Positions 1 to 6,757 of a stretch of 26,971 nt of DNA are shown here, in pieces. Position 1 is the stretch's first letter. Every line of letters starts with the position of its first letter. Origin of the DNA: a virus; IMG/VR virus record IMGVR_UViG_3300030104_000580, positions 20,748 through 47,718 of that record; one strand, given 5' to 3'. The position numbers and the translations under genes are program-made. The notes under the pieces are model-generated. The model ran no database searches. It was not told the DNA's origin and saw only the letters and a list, made by a program, of their open reading frames with translations.

Positions 1-1
1 G

Positions 2-154
2 TTTCGCAATCCATATTATGTGCGTATGAGAACTATGACCATAAATGATAAGCGAGAGAAAGAAACTTTAAACAGACACAAACACGAAATCCACCAAGCA
101 AAACTTTTAGATAAGGAGATAAAAGATGCAAAAAATAAAAATAAAGATGAATAA
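2..154 (+). CDS. C-terminal end of a gene cut by the window edge (hypothetical)
   Basis: Reading frame 2 is open from the first base to a TAA at 152-154, giving about 50 residues. The tail is very rich in Lys, Glu, Asn and Asp and looks like a charged, possibly helical C terminus. It overlaps the next gene by 29 bases and contains that gene's ribosome binding site, a packing style seen throughout the window. There is no recognisable domain. An internal ATG at 26 could instead start a 42-residue peptide. It may also be a chance open frame, so confidence is moderate. Confidence 0.4.
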   Translation, partial: FRNPYYVRMRTMTINDKREKETLNRHKHEIHQAKLLDKEIKDAKNKNKDE

Positions 155-344
155 AGAACAATGGATAGGCTTGTATACTGACATGCATGAGATGATTATG
201 CATAGGTATACCGCACCAGAGAAATTGACACACGCAAAGTTTGTTGATATAAGAGATGACATATTAAATATTCTTTCTGCTAATTTTGAGAGAGATTGGG
301 AGCAAGGATTAACAAGTGAAACAAAGGTGACAATACATGATTAA
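126..344 (+). CDS. small hypothetical protein (72 aa)
   Basis: I do not recognise this protein. It starts at ATG 126 behind a good Shine-Dalgarno (AAGGAG, 113-118, 7 bases away). An internal ATG eight codons in is possible but has a weaker leader. The product is soluble, helical and mildly charged, with a His/Met-rich stretch near residues 20-27 and no membrane segment or cysteines. Its end overlaps the methyltransferase start by 8 bases, so the two are probably translated together. Small phage proteins in this position are often early host-takeover factors, but nothing in the sequence proves that here. Confidence 0.65.
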   Translation: MQKIKIKMNKEQWIGLYTDMHEMIMHRYTAPEKLTHAKFVDIRDDILNILSANFERDWEQGLTSETKVTIHD

Positions 345-1311
345 CGTATCTATATGTGATGGCTTATCTGGTACACGCATTGCGTGGGACAGAGTAGGCT
401 TGGGCGAAGCTGAGTGGCATGTCTTTGAGACAGACAAGTATGCCAGTGCAGTAAGTCGCTACAACTATCCAGACATGACCAGACATGGTGATGCTAGGAA
501 TTACACAAAGCTGATAGGCAAGGATATATTCCTATTGGTGGCAGGTTTTCCATGCCAACCATATAGTGTGGCAGGTTCTCAAGGTGGCAATGATGATGCC
601 AGAGATTTAAGTCAGCTATGCTTTGATGCATTGCGAGACTTGAAGCCTAAGTACTTTATGTATGAGAATGTGGCATCTATGAAGCAGGAACATCAAGACT
701 ACATATCAAAAGGTTTAGGAGTTGAGCCTATTATGATTGATGGTGCAGACTTCTCTGCTCAAAGTCGCAAGCGATTGTTCTGGACAAACATATCTATACT
801 ACCTTGGCAGGACAAAGGCAAAGTTATTAGAGATATACTAGAGACTGGAGATACCGCAGACATAGTGTCCATGTATGGTAAAAAGCCACAACGATTGGAC
901 ATAAACAAGGCGAGTTGTCTCATGGCTAGAGACTACAAAGGTTTTGGCAGACAAGCACAAACTGGTGTACGTTGTATACAAGTAGGTGAGACTGCTGATA
1001 TAAAAGGCTACGATATTATCAAACGTGTGTATTCAGTAGATGGTAAAGCACCAACACTAACCACTATGCAAGGTGGACATCGTGAACCTAAGATAGCTAC
1101 GACTGATACTACATGGCGCAAGCTTGTACCACTAGAATGTGAACGATTGCAGACTATTAATGATGGATACACGCAGTATGGTGTATTTGATAAAGGACAC
1201 CCATCATATGCAATAGAAAAGATATCCAATTCACAGAGATACAAGATGTTAGGCAATGGATTTGTCGTAGATGTTGTAGCTCATATATTAAAAGGAATAC
1301 CCAATGAATAA
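337..1311 (+). CDS. DNA C5-cytosine methyltransferase
   Basis: This enzyme transfers a methyl group from S-adenosylmethionine to C5 of cytosine in DNA. Conserved C5-methylase motifs appear in order: a divergent motif I (ICDGLSGTRIAW, residues 6-17), motif IV AGFPCQPYS with catalytic Cys73, motif VI ENV (110-112), motif VIII QSRKR (142-146) and the C-terminal motif X with GNG (304-306). At 324 residues it is compact, with a small target-recognition region between about 155 and 250. No restriction endonuclease lies next to it, so it is an orphan, most likely protecting phage DNA or modifying it for regulation. A Shine-Dalgarno AAAGGTGA precedes ATG 337. The recognition site cannot be read from the sequence. 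Confidence 0.93.
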   Translation: MINVSICDGLSGTRIAWDRVGLGEAEWHVFETDKYASAVSRYNYPDMTRHGDARNYTKLIGKDIFLLVAGFPCQPYSVAGSQGGNDDARDLSQLCFDALRDLKPKYFMYENVASMKQEHQDYISKGLGVEPIMIDGADFSAQSRKRLFWTNISILPWQDKGKVIRDILETGDTADIVSMYGKKPQRLDINKASCLMARDYKGFGRQAQTGVRCIQVGETADIKGYDIIKRVYSVDGKAPTLTTMQGGHREPKIATTDTTWRKLVPLECERLQTINDGYTQYGVFDKGHPSYAIEKISNSQRYKMLGNGFVVDVVAHILKGIPNE

Positions 1312-1495
1312 ACCACTACTAAATGATATTAGCAATGCAATGTTTAATATAAATGATTTAAAAGAAACCATGAAAGCACATGGATTGCGTGACATCAAGC
1401 GTGTACATGATGGCACAAATAATGAAGATACCATAGGAGATTTAGTAGATGACTTACATTATTTTCTATGCAATCTTTATAACTCGACAATTTAA
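1304..1495 (+). CDS. small hypothetical protein (63 aa)
   Basis: This 63-residue acidic, helical protein of unknown function starts at ATG 1304, overlapping the methyltransferase stop by 8 bases. AAAGGAA (1291-1297) is the ribosome binding site. The 17-base leader plus start is nearly identical to that of the next gene (16 of 17 bases). There are no membrane segments and no metal-binding pattern. It lies between the methyltransferase and the SleB hydrolase on the same strand and is probably co-transcribed with both. Confidence 0.65.
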   Translation: MNKPLLNDISNAMFNINDLKETMKAHGLRDIKRVHDGTNNEDTIGDLVDDLHYFLCNLYNSTI

Positions 1496-1506
1496 AGGAG
1501 TACCCA

Positions 1507-1929
1507 ATGATAGCTGAAGCATTAATGTGCATGGCACTCAATATGTATCACGAAGCGAAGAACCAATCCATGCTAGGACAAGTGGCGGTTGGTCAAGTTG
1601 TGATGAATAGAGTGAAAGACGATAGATTTCCCGACACAGTATGTGAAGTAGTGAAGCAAGCTATAACATACAAAGGAACTGATAAGCCTGTAATACACAA
1701 GTGTCAGTTTAGTTGGTACTGTGATGGGAAGTCTGATGAACCAAAGGTAGATAGCAAACAATGGAGAAGAGCAATAGACTATGCACACATTGTGATGTCT
1801 GGTACAATAGTGCTAGATGTAACCGAAGGAGCTACACACTACCACGCTACATATGTAAGACCATCATGGGCGAAAACAAAGACAAGAACTACAAGAATTG
1901 ACAGACATATATTTTACAGATGGGAATAA
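1507..1929 (+). CDS. SleB-type cell wall hydrolase (probable endolysin)
   Basis: The 140 residues match the catalytic domain of the SleB/CwlJ hydrolase family (Hydrolase_2), whose members are lytic transglycosylases that cut peptidoglycan glycan strands. Visible landmarks are MYHEA with the expected catalytic Glu16, GQVAVGQVVMNRV (about 24-36), RFPDTVCEVV (about 40-49) and the hallmark CQFSW (about 66-70). There is no signal peptide, so export would need a holin or another route. It is the best endolysin candidate in the window, yet it sits on the strand with replication genes and not with the virion genes. The start is ATG 1507 after a strong AAAGGAG (1494-1500). A role in virion entry is the alternative. 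Confidence 0.88.
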   Translation: MIAEALMCMALNMYHEAKNQSMLGQVAVGQVVMNRVKDDRFPDTVCEVVKQAITYKGTDKPVIHKCQFSWYCDGKSDEPKVDSKQWRRAIDYAHIVMSGTIVLDVTEGATHYHATYVRPSWAKTKTRTTRIDRHIFYRWE

Positions 1930-1963
1930 TTTTCTTATCGTTACTAGTATAGAGAGATAGTGT

Positions 1964-1991
1964 TTGACAATAAACCCCAAGGTGTGATACT
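1964..1991 (+). promoter_or_regulatory. candidate sigma70 promoter upstream of the DUF932 gene
   Basis: The gap 1930-2051 is the longest non-coding stretch in the window. It has a perfect -35 TTGACA (1964-1969), a 16-base spacer and a -10 GATACT (1986-1991) preceded by TG at 1983-1984, as in an extended -10. A second TTGACA occurs at 2010-2015 without a good -10. The gap directly precedes the DUF932/ADP-ribosylglycohydrolase genes, which fits a promoter. The -10 matches only four of six consensus bases. Confidence 0.5.
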
Positions 1992-2019
1992 GTTATACTA
2001 TGATGTCAGTTGACACCTT
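1979..2019. repeat. 7-base inverted repeat flanking the candidate promoter -10
   Basis: AAGGTGT (1979-1985) and its reverse complement ACACCTT (2013-2019) flank the -10 and predicted start region in the only sizeable intergenic gap. The arms are 27 bases apart, which suits a looped or paired operator better than a terminator. The arms are short, so chance is possible. Confidence 0.3.
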
Positions 2020-2051
2020 TAAAACTTTAACTAACTAAAAAGGAGATGGAT

Positions 2052-2912
2052 ATGCCATTTGATTTATTACCCGAAAATTTAGACTTTGATGTACAATTCG
2101 AAGACACCAAAGTTCACGACAAAAGATATGTGGTTAACAATGCTACTGGAGAATACATTGGTATTGTTGGCGACAAATTTAATTGTGTTAGTCATGGAGA
2201 ATTTTTCTCTGGTGTACACAACACAATGCTTTCCAATCTTGGCGAAGATGAGCTTGCCAATGCGAAAGTTAACTGGAGAGTTGCACGACAAAATGCATGG
2301 GCATTGATGGATGTGACACTACCCGATTCAACACATACCATAACTACTGACAGACACCAGACTAAAGTTGGTCAGAGAGTTATTGCACTACATGGTGTAG
2401 ATGGCTCATGTTCTAACATGGTGTTCTTTGGTGCTATAGATTTCTTCTGCACCAATGGTATGATTCGTGGTGAGCATGACAAGGTGCGAAGAAAGAACAC
2501 CACATTCTTTAGCATGCCTACCTTTGAGCAACAGTTACAAAGGTCTAAGGATGACTTTTACTTTCAAGCTTTGAGACTGCAAGTCATGGCAGATACATCT
2601 CTCAAGGATGTAAATGTTAAGACATTGGTTGAGTCCATCATCAAGTCAGAGAAGAAGTCTGACAAGATGCTTGCACTGTACTATCAAGAAATGGGTACAA
2701 GAGGTGAGAATGTGTTTGCACTATATAGTGCGTTCACTAACTACTCATCATATGCAGATGAGAGAAATGGTTTCAATCTGCGTAACACAGGTGTCGATAC
2801 ACGAGCAGTCAACATGTTCAACAGAGAACATGAAGTTGCTAAGTGGACTGATACACCGCAGTTTAAGTCTCTTCTTGGAGAGTACCCACATCAAGCAGAA
2901 AGGGTGGCTTAA
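2052..2912 (+). CDS. DUF932 family phage/plasmid-like protein
   Basis: The protein matches the DUF932 (phage/plasmid-like) family of unknown function, common in phages and plasmids. Family features visible are the N-terminal VGDKFNCVSHGEFF segment, the central FFGAIDFFCTNGMIRG and a helical C-terminal half. The length of 286 residues is normal for the family. I prefer ATG 2052 to the in-frame ATG at 2046: the AGGAG at 2041-2045 directly abuts 2046 but is an ideal six bases from 2052. It is the first gene after a promoter-like gap and is coupled to the next gene by a TAATG overlap. A DNA-metabolism role is often guessed for the family but not established. Confidence 0.85.
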   Translation: MPFDLLPENLDFDVQFEDTKVHDKRYVVNNATGEYIGIVGDKFNCVSHGEFFSGVHNTMLSNLGEDELANAKVNWRVARQNAWALMDVTLPDSTHTITTDRHQTKVGQRVIALHGVDGSCSNMVFFGAIDFFCTNGMIRGEHDKVRRKNTTFFSMPTFEQQLQRSKDDFYFQALRLQVMADTSLKDVNVKTLVESIIKSEKKSDKMLALYYQEMGTRGENVFALYSAFTNYSSYADERNGFNLRNTGVDTRAVNMFNREHEVAKWTDTPQFKSLLGEYPHQAERVA

Positions 2913-3772
2913 TGAAACATATATCAATCAATCAAGCTAAAGGCATGATGATTGGACTCGCTGTGGGGGATGCGTTAGGTGCATCCCTTGAGTTCACTAA
3001 GCCTAGACAACCTAAAAATTATCTACGCAAGTATGGTACTGGTGGTATATGGAACGTCAAAGAAGGAGAATGGACTGATGACACAGCTATGGCATATGGT
3101 ATGGCTTGTGCTATTCGGGACAAAAAAGAATTTGAACCCCATGCCATTATGGATAACTTTGTTAAGTGGCGAATGGAAGGACAGTTTATTCCTCGTGGTG
3201 TATGCTTTGATATAGGTAACACTACTGAGCGTTCTATTCAAAACTATATAGCTCTACCATATACACCATACAAAGGACGTGATGATGAGATGGAGTCTGG
3301 TAATGGGGGATTGATGCGATTAGCACCTGCCATTATCTCTGCCAGTACACGAGAGATGGCTATAAAACAAGCTATACAGTCTACCATGCTCACACATGGA
3401 AGTCCAACCTGTATAAAATATAGCCGAGCTTTAGGAGAAGAACTGTGGATGGGTTCACCATTACAAAAACATAGAAACTTAAGACACCCGAAAGGCATTG
3501 ATAGAAACTACGTCAAGTCTGGTGGGTATGTAGTGGAGACATACCAAGCATCCATGTGGGCATTCTATAACTCAAGTTCTTTTGAAGAGTGTGTAGTCAT
3601 GGCGGTGAACAGAGGTCACGATGCTGACACAACAGGTGCGGTAGCAGGTATGATTGCAGGTGTATACTATGGACTAGATGCTATACCAGACCATTTTAAG
3701 GATAAACTTATGTGGTATGATAAGTTAGAAAAAGTAGCCATAGACTTACATAATATGGAAAGTCCTAACTAA
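2912..3772 (+). CDS. ADP-ribosylglycohydrolase (ARH/DraG family)
   Basis: Enzymes of this family hydrolyse the bond between ADP-ribose and a protein side chain (classically arginine) or other acceptors, using two Mg ions. The family pattern is complete: GLAVGDALGA (15-24), WTDDTAM with metal-binding T55-D56-D57, SGNGGLMR (129-136), a His at 162, and the C-terminal metal site GHDADTTGAVAG (235-246; D237, D239, T240). The length of 286 residues is normal for a single-domain ARH. It starts by TAATG overlap with the DUF932 gene. In a phage this could undo host ADP-ribosylation used in defence, or reset modifications made by the phage's own candidate ADP-ribosyltransferase encoded at 16585-19293. 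The substrate cannot be read from sequence. Confidence 0.93.
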   Translation: MKHISINQAKGMMIGLAVGDALGASLEFTKPRQPKNYLRKYGTGGIWNVKEGEWTDDTAMAYGMACAIRDKKEFEPHAIMDNFVKWRMEGQFIPRGVCFDIGNTTERSIQNYIALPYTPYKGRDDEMESGNGGLMRLAPAIISASTREMAIKQAIQSTMLTHGSPTCIKYSRALGEELWMGSPLQKHRNLRHPKGIDRNYVKSGGYVVETYQASMWAFYNSSSFEECVVMAVNRGHDADTTGAVAGMIAGVYYGLDAIPDHFKDKLMWYDKLEKVAIDLHNMESPN

Positions 3773-3855
3773 TGGACAAAGGCTTTCTATATTTTCTTGC
3801 AATCGTTACATTGTGCTATATACTCGATGTAACATTTAAATATTTATTTTTTTAG
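3772..3855 (+). CDS. 27-residue single-helix membrane peptide
   Basis: This small frame starts with ATG overlapping the preceding TAA (TAATG) and ends at TAG 3853-3855, just before the next gene's leader. The product is almost wholly hydrophobic (GFLYFLAIVTLCYILDVTF, then KYLFF), so one transmembrane helix is likely. TAATG coupling is the same junction used by many real genes here, which supports it. It could be a holin-like or other membrane microprotein, but no family is recognised. Confidence 0.45.
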   Translation: MDKGFLYFLAIVTLCYILDVTFKYLFF

Positions 3856-3864
3856 GAGACTTAA

Positions 3865-4086
3865 ATGAATAAACTATACGACACTGACTTTGTAATACTT
3901 AACAAGAAAACTAAAGAACCTATTGAATCTCTTGATGTGGTATATAGTTCTTTATCTCTTGCAGAGTTTCTTAACTCTGGTGAGTATCAAGTAACACCAG
4001 ATGGTGACTATGAATTTGTAAGTATGACTGAGTTGCCAGAAGGATTACAGAACAGATATTTAAAACAAATAAGGAAGGAGAGTTAA
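3865..4086 (+). CDS. small hypothetical protein (73 aa)
   Basis: This 73-residue soluble protein has no recognised family. It starts at ATG 3865 after a clear TTAGGAG. It has an N-terminal beta-like stretch (TDFVILNKKTKEPIESLDVV) and an acidic middle, ending in a basic tail. It has no cysteines and no membrane helix. The next gene starts immediately after its stop (TAA 4084-4086, then ATG 4087), so the two are translationally coupled. Confidence 0.7.
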   Translation: MNKLYDTDFVILNKKTKEPIESLDVVYSSLSLAEFLNSGEYQVTPDGDYEFVSMTELPEGLQNRYLKQIRKES

Positions 4087-4269
4087 ATGAAACTTATACA
4101 GTATGCAGTAGTCTTTGAGCCTTTTGAGACAGAAGGTTTAGAGTACGTGAAGAAAGGATGTGGTGCTATGTGGGATGATAATAGTCCAATCAAACTGTTC
4201 GACACCCACGAAGAAGCACAGAAGGAAGCTAACAAGTGGAACACTGGAGAGGTGGTGCAGTATGGATAA
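4087..4269 (+). CDS. small hypothetical protein (60 aa)
   Basis: This 60-residue protein of unknown function starts directly after the preceding stop codon. The ribosome binding site (GGAAGGAGAG) lies inside the end of the upstream gene. It reads as a small alpha/beta domain: a beta strand (LIQYAVVFEPF), then a Gly/Trp-containing loop, then an amphipathic helix (HEEAQKEANKW) and a final strand. It is probably a small soluble phage factor in the same transcript as its neighbours. Confidence 0.65.
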   Translation: MKLIQYAVVFEPFETEGLEYVKKGCGAMWDDNSPIKLFDTHEEAQKEANKWNTGEVVQYG

Positions 4270-4354
4270 TGAAGGTCAGCTTACCATAGTGATGATAGTA
4301 ATGTTGATTGCTATGACGTTTACTTTAAACGCTTGTTTTGTGCAGGTGATGTGA
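4262..4354 (+). CDS. 30-residue membrane peptide
   Basis: A 30-residue frame starts at ATG 4262, overlapping the previous gene by 8 bases, and ends at TGA 4352-4354, overlapping the next ATG (TGATG). After a short polar N terminus (MDNEGQ) comes a hydrophobic helix (LTIVMIVMLIAMTFTLNAC). The helix ends in LNAC, which resembles a lipobox, but the peptide is too short for a normal lipoprotein. Tight packing on both sides supports it as a gene. Its role is unknown, and a holin-like function is only a guess. Confidence 0.45.
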   Translation: MDNEGQLTIVMIVMLIAMTFTLNACFVQVM

Positions 4355-4572
4355 TGAGTAATTATTCTTTTTGTTGTAACGCTGAGATTGATTTTGACAA
4401 GCGTTGCTGTGAATGTGGTATGCCACAGAAAATAACATGGGGTCAAAGTAATGAAGGACAGATGGAGTTTAACTTTCCTACACTAGATGCAGACTTTGAT
4501 TCTACATCTGATGAAGATGAACTAATGATTAAAAACTTTAAGAACTTAATTGATGGAGATTATCGTGAATAG
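4354..4572 (+). CDS. small zinc-ribbon-like protein (72 aa)
   Basis: The N terminus carries paired cysteines in the pattern CC-x9-CC-x-C-G (residues 7-22), consistent with a one-zinc ribbon as found in many tiny phage proteins. The rest is acidic (DADFDSTSDEDE). I chose ATG 4354, which overlaps the preceding TGA, over the in-frame ATG at 4333: the later start has an AGGTGA leader and places the cysteines at the very N terminus as is usual for such proteins. It may bind nucleic acid or a protein partner. Function is unknown. Confidence 0.65.
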   Translation: MSNYSFCCNAEIDFDKRCCECGMPQKITWGQSNEGQMEFNFPTLDADFDSTSDEDELMIKNFKNLIDGDYRE

Positions 4573-5059
4573 ATTTATTGTAGATGAAGACCCAGTGATT
4601 ATAGCAAAATCATTATGTGACCAACATATTGTAAAGATGCCACTGGAAGAAGCACAGATGTTATGCACTGCACTGTGGCATCACGCACCAGAGTATGCAG
4701 AGAAAAAAGGTTTGTATAAACCTGTTCATCAAAAACATCCATGCACATTGTGGGCAATGCATAGTCGTAGTAATTTTATGTATGCGTACAGACTTTATGT
4801 TGCAATGTTAGTTGAGTATACAAAAAGATATAGCAAGATACATGGTGCAAGCAAGCACAAGAATGCTATATTCTTTGGTAGTACCTATCTACCAGAGTTG
4901 GGTATCACAAAACATCCGCAGTGTTTTAGTGGCATGGACGAACTCAAGACAGATGAGTTTCTACCTATCAATGCTTATCGTGCTTTCTACAGAGCAGACA
5001 AGCTAAAGTTTGCCCGATACAACAAAGGTAGAAGTATGCCAGAGTGGTTGGCAGCATGA
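4565..5059 (+). CDS. conserved phage protein, possible DNA glycosylase-like family
   Basis: The 164 residues have a highly patterned sequence: CDQHIVKMPLEEAQMLCTAL near the N terminus, HPCTLW in the middle and an end of the form YRAFYRADKLKFARY...MPEW. I know this layout from conserved but poorly characterised proteins in marine phages. The C-terminal pattern is loosely like the T4 endonuclease V (pyrimidine-dimer glycosylase) family, but that link is weak. I prefer the GTG start at 4565, seven bases after GGAG, over ATG 4550, because it gives the N terminus NRFIVDEDP expected for the family. It overlaps the previous gene by 8 bases and the integrase by 4. Confidence 0.7.
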   Translation: MNRFIVDEDPVIIAKSLCDQHIVKMPLEEAQMLCTALWHHAPEYAEKKGLYKPVHQKHPCTLWAMHSRSNFMYAYRLYVAMLVEYTKRYSKIHGASKHKNAIFFGSTYLPELGITKHPQCFSGMDELKTDEFLPINAYRAFYRADKLKFARYNKGRSMPEWLAA

Positions 5060-5973
5060 CAAAAGTAAACCAACTTGTGGACAAATACTATAAGTCCCAT
5101 GATTACAAGAACTTACGTGATGAAACTAAATCACAATACAAATACTTCATGGGTGTTTTGTTGGACACAGATTTGGATGGTAAAGTCATAGGAGACTTGC
5201 GATACACTGAAGTGTCCACCAAACGTGCAAAGTTAGCCTACGATATGTGGTGTGACAGAGGAATATCTTTTGCTAATCATATCATGGGTGTAGCTAGAAT
5301 ATTATTTAACTACGCAGTACGCATGGAACATACCACTATAAATCCATTCTCTAACGTGCGTAGGAGAACCACTGACAGGCGAAAGACTGTCTGGAGTAGA
5401 GAACATGTCAAAACATTCTTAGACGTAGCCTACAGCGATTTTAGTACACGTAACATAGGATTGATTGCACACATGGCATACTCTTGGTGTCAGAGATTAG
5501 GAGACATGCGACTACTCACATGGGACAACATAAACTTTGAAGATGCTCGTGTACATATTGAGCAGTCCAAACGTAGAGCAGATGTTGAGTTGCCTATTGA
5601 TGACGACTTACTGTATATGCTGAAGGAACAAGAGAAAGATTTTGGCTTTCAGAAGTATATTGCACCTAGACCTCGCCCGATTGAAGGTGAATATAGACCA
5701 TATACAATATATAAATTGCCCAAGTACGCAAAAAAGATTATGACTGTTGCAGAATTGCCACAGGAGTTACGCTTATCCGACTTAAGACGTACAGGTACTA
5801 CAGAAATGGTGGATGCAGGTGTAGGAATAGCACAAATAATGTCTGTAACTGGACATGCTAACCCACAATCTGTGAAGCCATACATGAAAAATACGTACAT
5901 GAGTGCAAATAATGCATTGACAACGAGAAAAATGCACAGTACACTCACTTACAAGTGCCACACAGGAAAGTGA
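5056..5973 (+). CDS. int: tyrosine recombinase / phage integrase
   Basis: This is a tyrosine recombinase of 305 residues for site-specific integration or excision. The N-terminal half is a SAM-like core-binding domain, and the catalytic domain starts near residue 112. Catalytic residues seen are Arg147 (WCQRLGDMRLLTW), Lys172 (QSKRRADVELP), Arg244 (SDLRRTGTTEM), His267 (TGHANP) and the nucleophile Tyr276 (VKPYMK). The usual His of the HxxR box is Ser241, a known kind of variation in phage integrases. I chose ATG 5056, which overlaps the preceding stop as ATGA, over ATG 5044. No attachment site could be identified nearby. Its presence implies lysogeny is possible, although no repressor is visible in the window. 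Confidence 0.92.
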   Translation: MTKVNQLVDKYYKSHDYKNLRDETKSQYKYFMGVLLDTDLDGKVIGDLRYTEVSTKRAKLAYDMWCDRGISFANHIMGVARILFNYAVRMEHTTINPFSNVRRRTTDRRKTVWSREHVKTFLDVAYSDFSTRNIGLIAHMAYSWCQRLGDMRLLTWDNINFEDARVHIEQSKRRADVELPIDDDLLYMLKEQEKDFGFQKYIAPRPRPIEGEYRPYTIYKLPKYAKKIMTVAELPQELRLSDLRRTGTTEMVDAGVGIAQIMSVTGHANPQSVKPYMKNTYMSANNALTTRKMHSTLTYKCHTGK

Positions 5974-5974
5974 T

Positions 5975-6757
5975 ATGTATACTAATAATGTAATAAACAA
6001 TATAAGTGATGATATTCCAAATGGAACTACAAAAAGGACTGACTGTCCTAATTGTGGTGGTCGTAACACGTTTACAATCACCAACAATATGGGTTCTCTT
6101 GTGTGGAATTGTTACAAAGCGTCTTGTAATATTAAAGGTGGTACTCGTGTCCATTTGTCTGTTGATGATATTCGTAGTAGTATCAAGACTGGCATGGGCT
6201 TCGCAGGTGCTGAGAAATATGCAGAAGACTTTGTATTACCCGAATACGTTGTACCTTGTAAAGGTCAGCGTGAACTCACTAGGTTCGCAGAAGAGTATGC
6301 TATAGATGAATGGGAATTATATTACGATGTGAAAGATAATCGTGCTGTGTTCCCAGTTCGACATGATGGTGTTATAGTAGATGCCACAGGTCGTTCTCTT
6401 AGCAAGCGACTTCCTAAATGGAAGAAATATGGAAATAGTGGGTTGCCATTCACCGCAGGTTGTGGTAAGGTGGCTGTTGTTGTTGAGGACTGTGTGAGTG
6501 CAACTGTTGTTGGTTACAGTTCCTTTGTTGGGGTTGCGATTCTTGGTACATCTCTACAGGAGTCGCATAAAGGATTTCTCTCGCAGTTCTCGACAGCAGT
6601 AATTGCATTAGACCCCGATGCATTACCGAAGACACTGCAGATGGCGAAAGAATTACGTGGACATGTATCTGATGTACGTGTCCTTAAACTAACTAACGAT
6701 TTGAAATATCGTGACCCCAAAGATATGGAGAAATTAAATGGAATTATCATTAATTAG
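5975..6757 (+). CDS. DNA primase (zinc ribbon plus TOPRIM)
   Basis: The enzyme synthesises RNA primers for replication, equivalent to the N-terminal half of T7 gp4. A zinc-binding domain shows C24-x2-C27 and C46-x4-C51. The TOPRIM fold shows Glu171 in VAVVVEDCVSA and the DPD acidic pair (D213, D215) in ALDPDAL. At 260 residues it has primase but no helicase domain. The helicase is the next gene, overlapping by 20 bases, so the two proteins probably act together at the fork. It starts one base after the integrase stop, with AGGAAAG as ribosome binding site. Confidence 0.9.
   Translation: MYTNNVINNISDDIPNGTTKRTDCPNCGGRNTFTITNNMGSLVWNCYKASCNIKGGTRVHLSVDDIRSSIKTGMGFAGAEKYAEDFVLPEYVVPCKGQRELTRFAEEYAIDEWELYYDVKDNRAVFPVRHDGVIVDATGRSLSKRLPKWKKYGNSGLPFTAGCGKVAVVVEDCVSATVVGYSSFVGVAILGTSLQESHKGFLSQFSTAVIALDPDALPKTLQMAKELRGHVSDVRVLKLTNDLKYRDPKDMEKLNGIIIN

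Noticed and set aside
3805-3833. GTTACAT / ATGTAAC inverted repeat with a 15-base loop
   Set aside because: Only seven base pairs, AT-rich, inside a small coding frame and with no T run placed after it; expected by chance at this composition.
3840-3856. T-rich run resembling a terminator tail
   Set aside because: No GC-rich stem precedes it, and it forms the end codons of the membrane peptide plus the next gene's leader.
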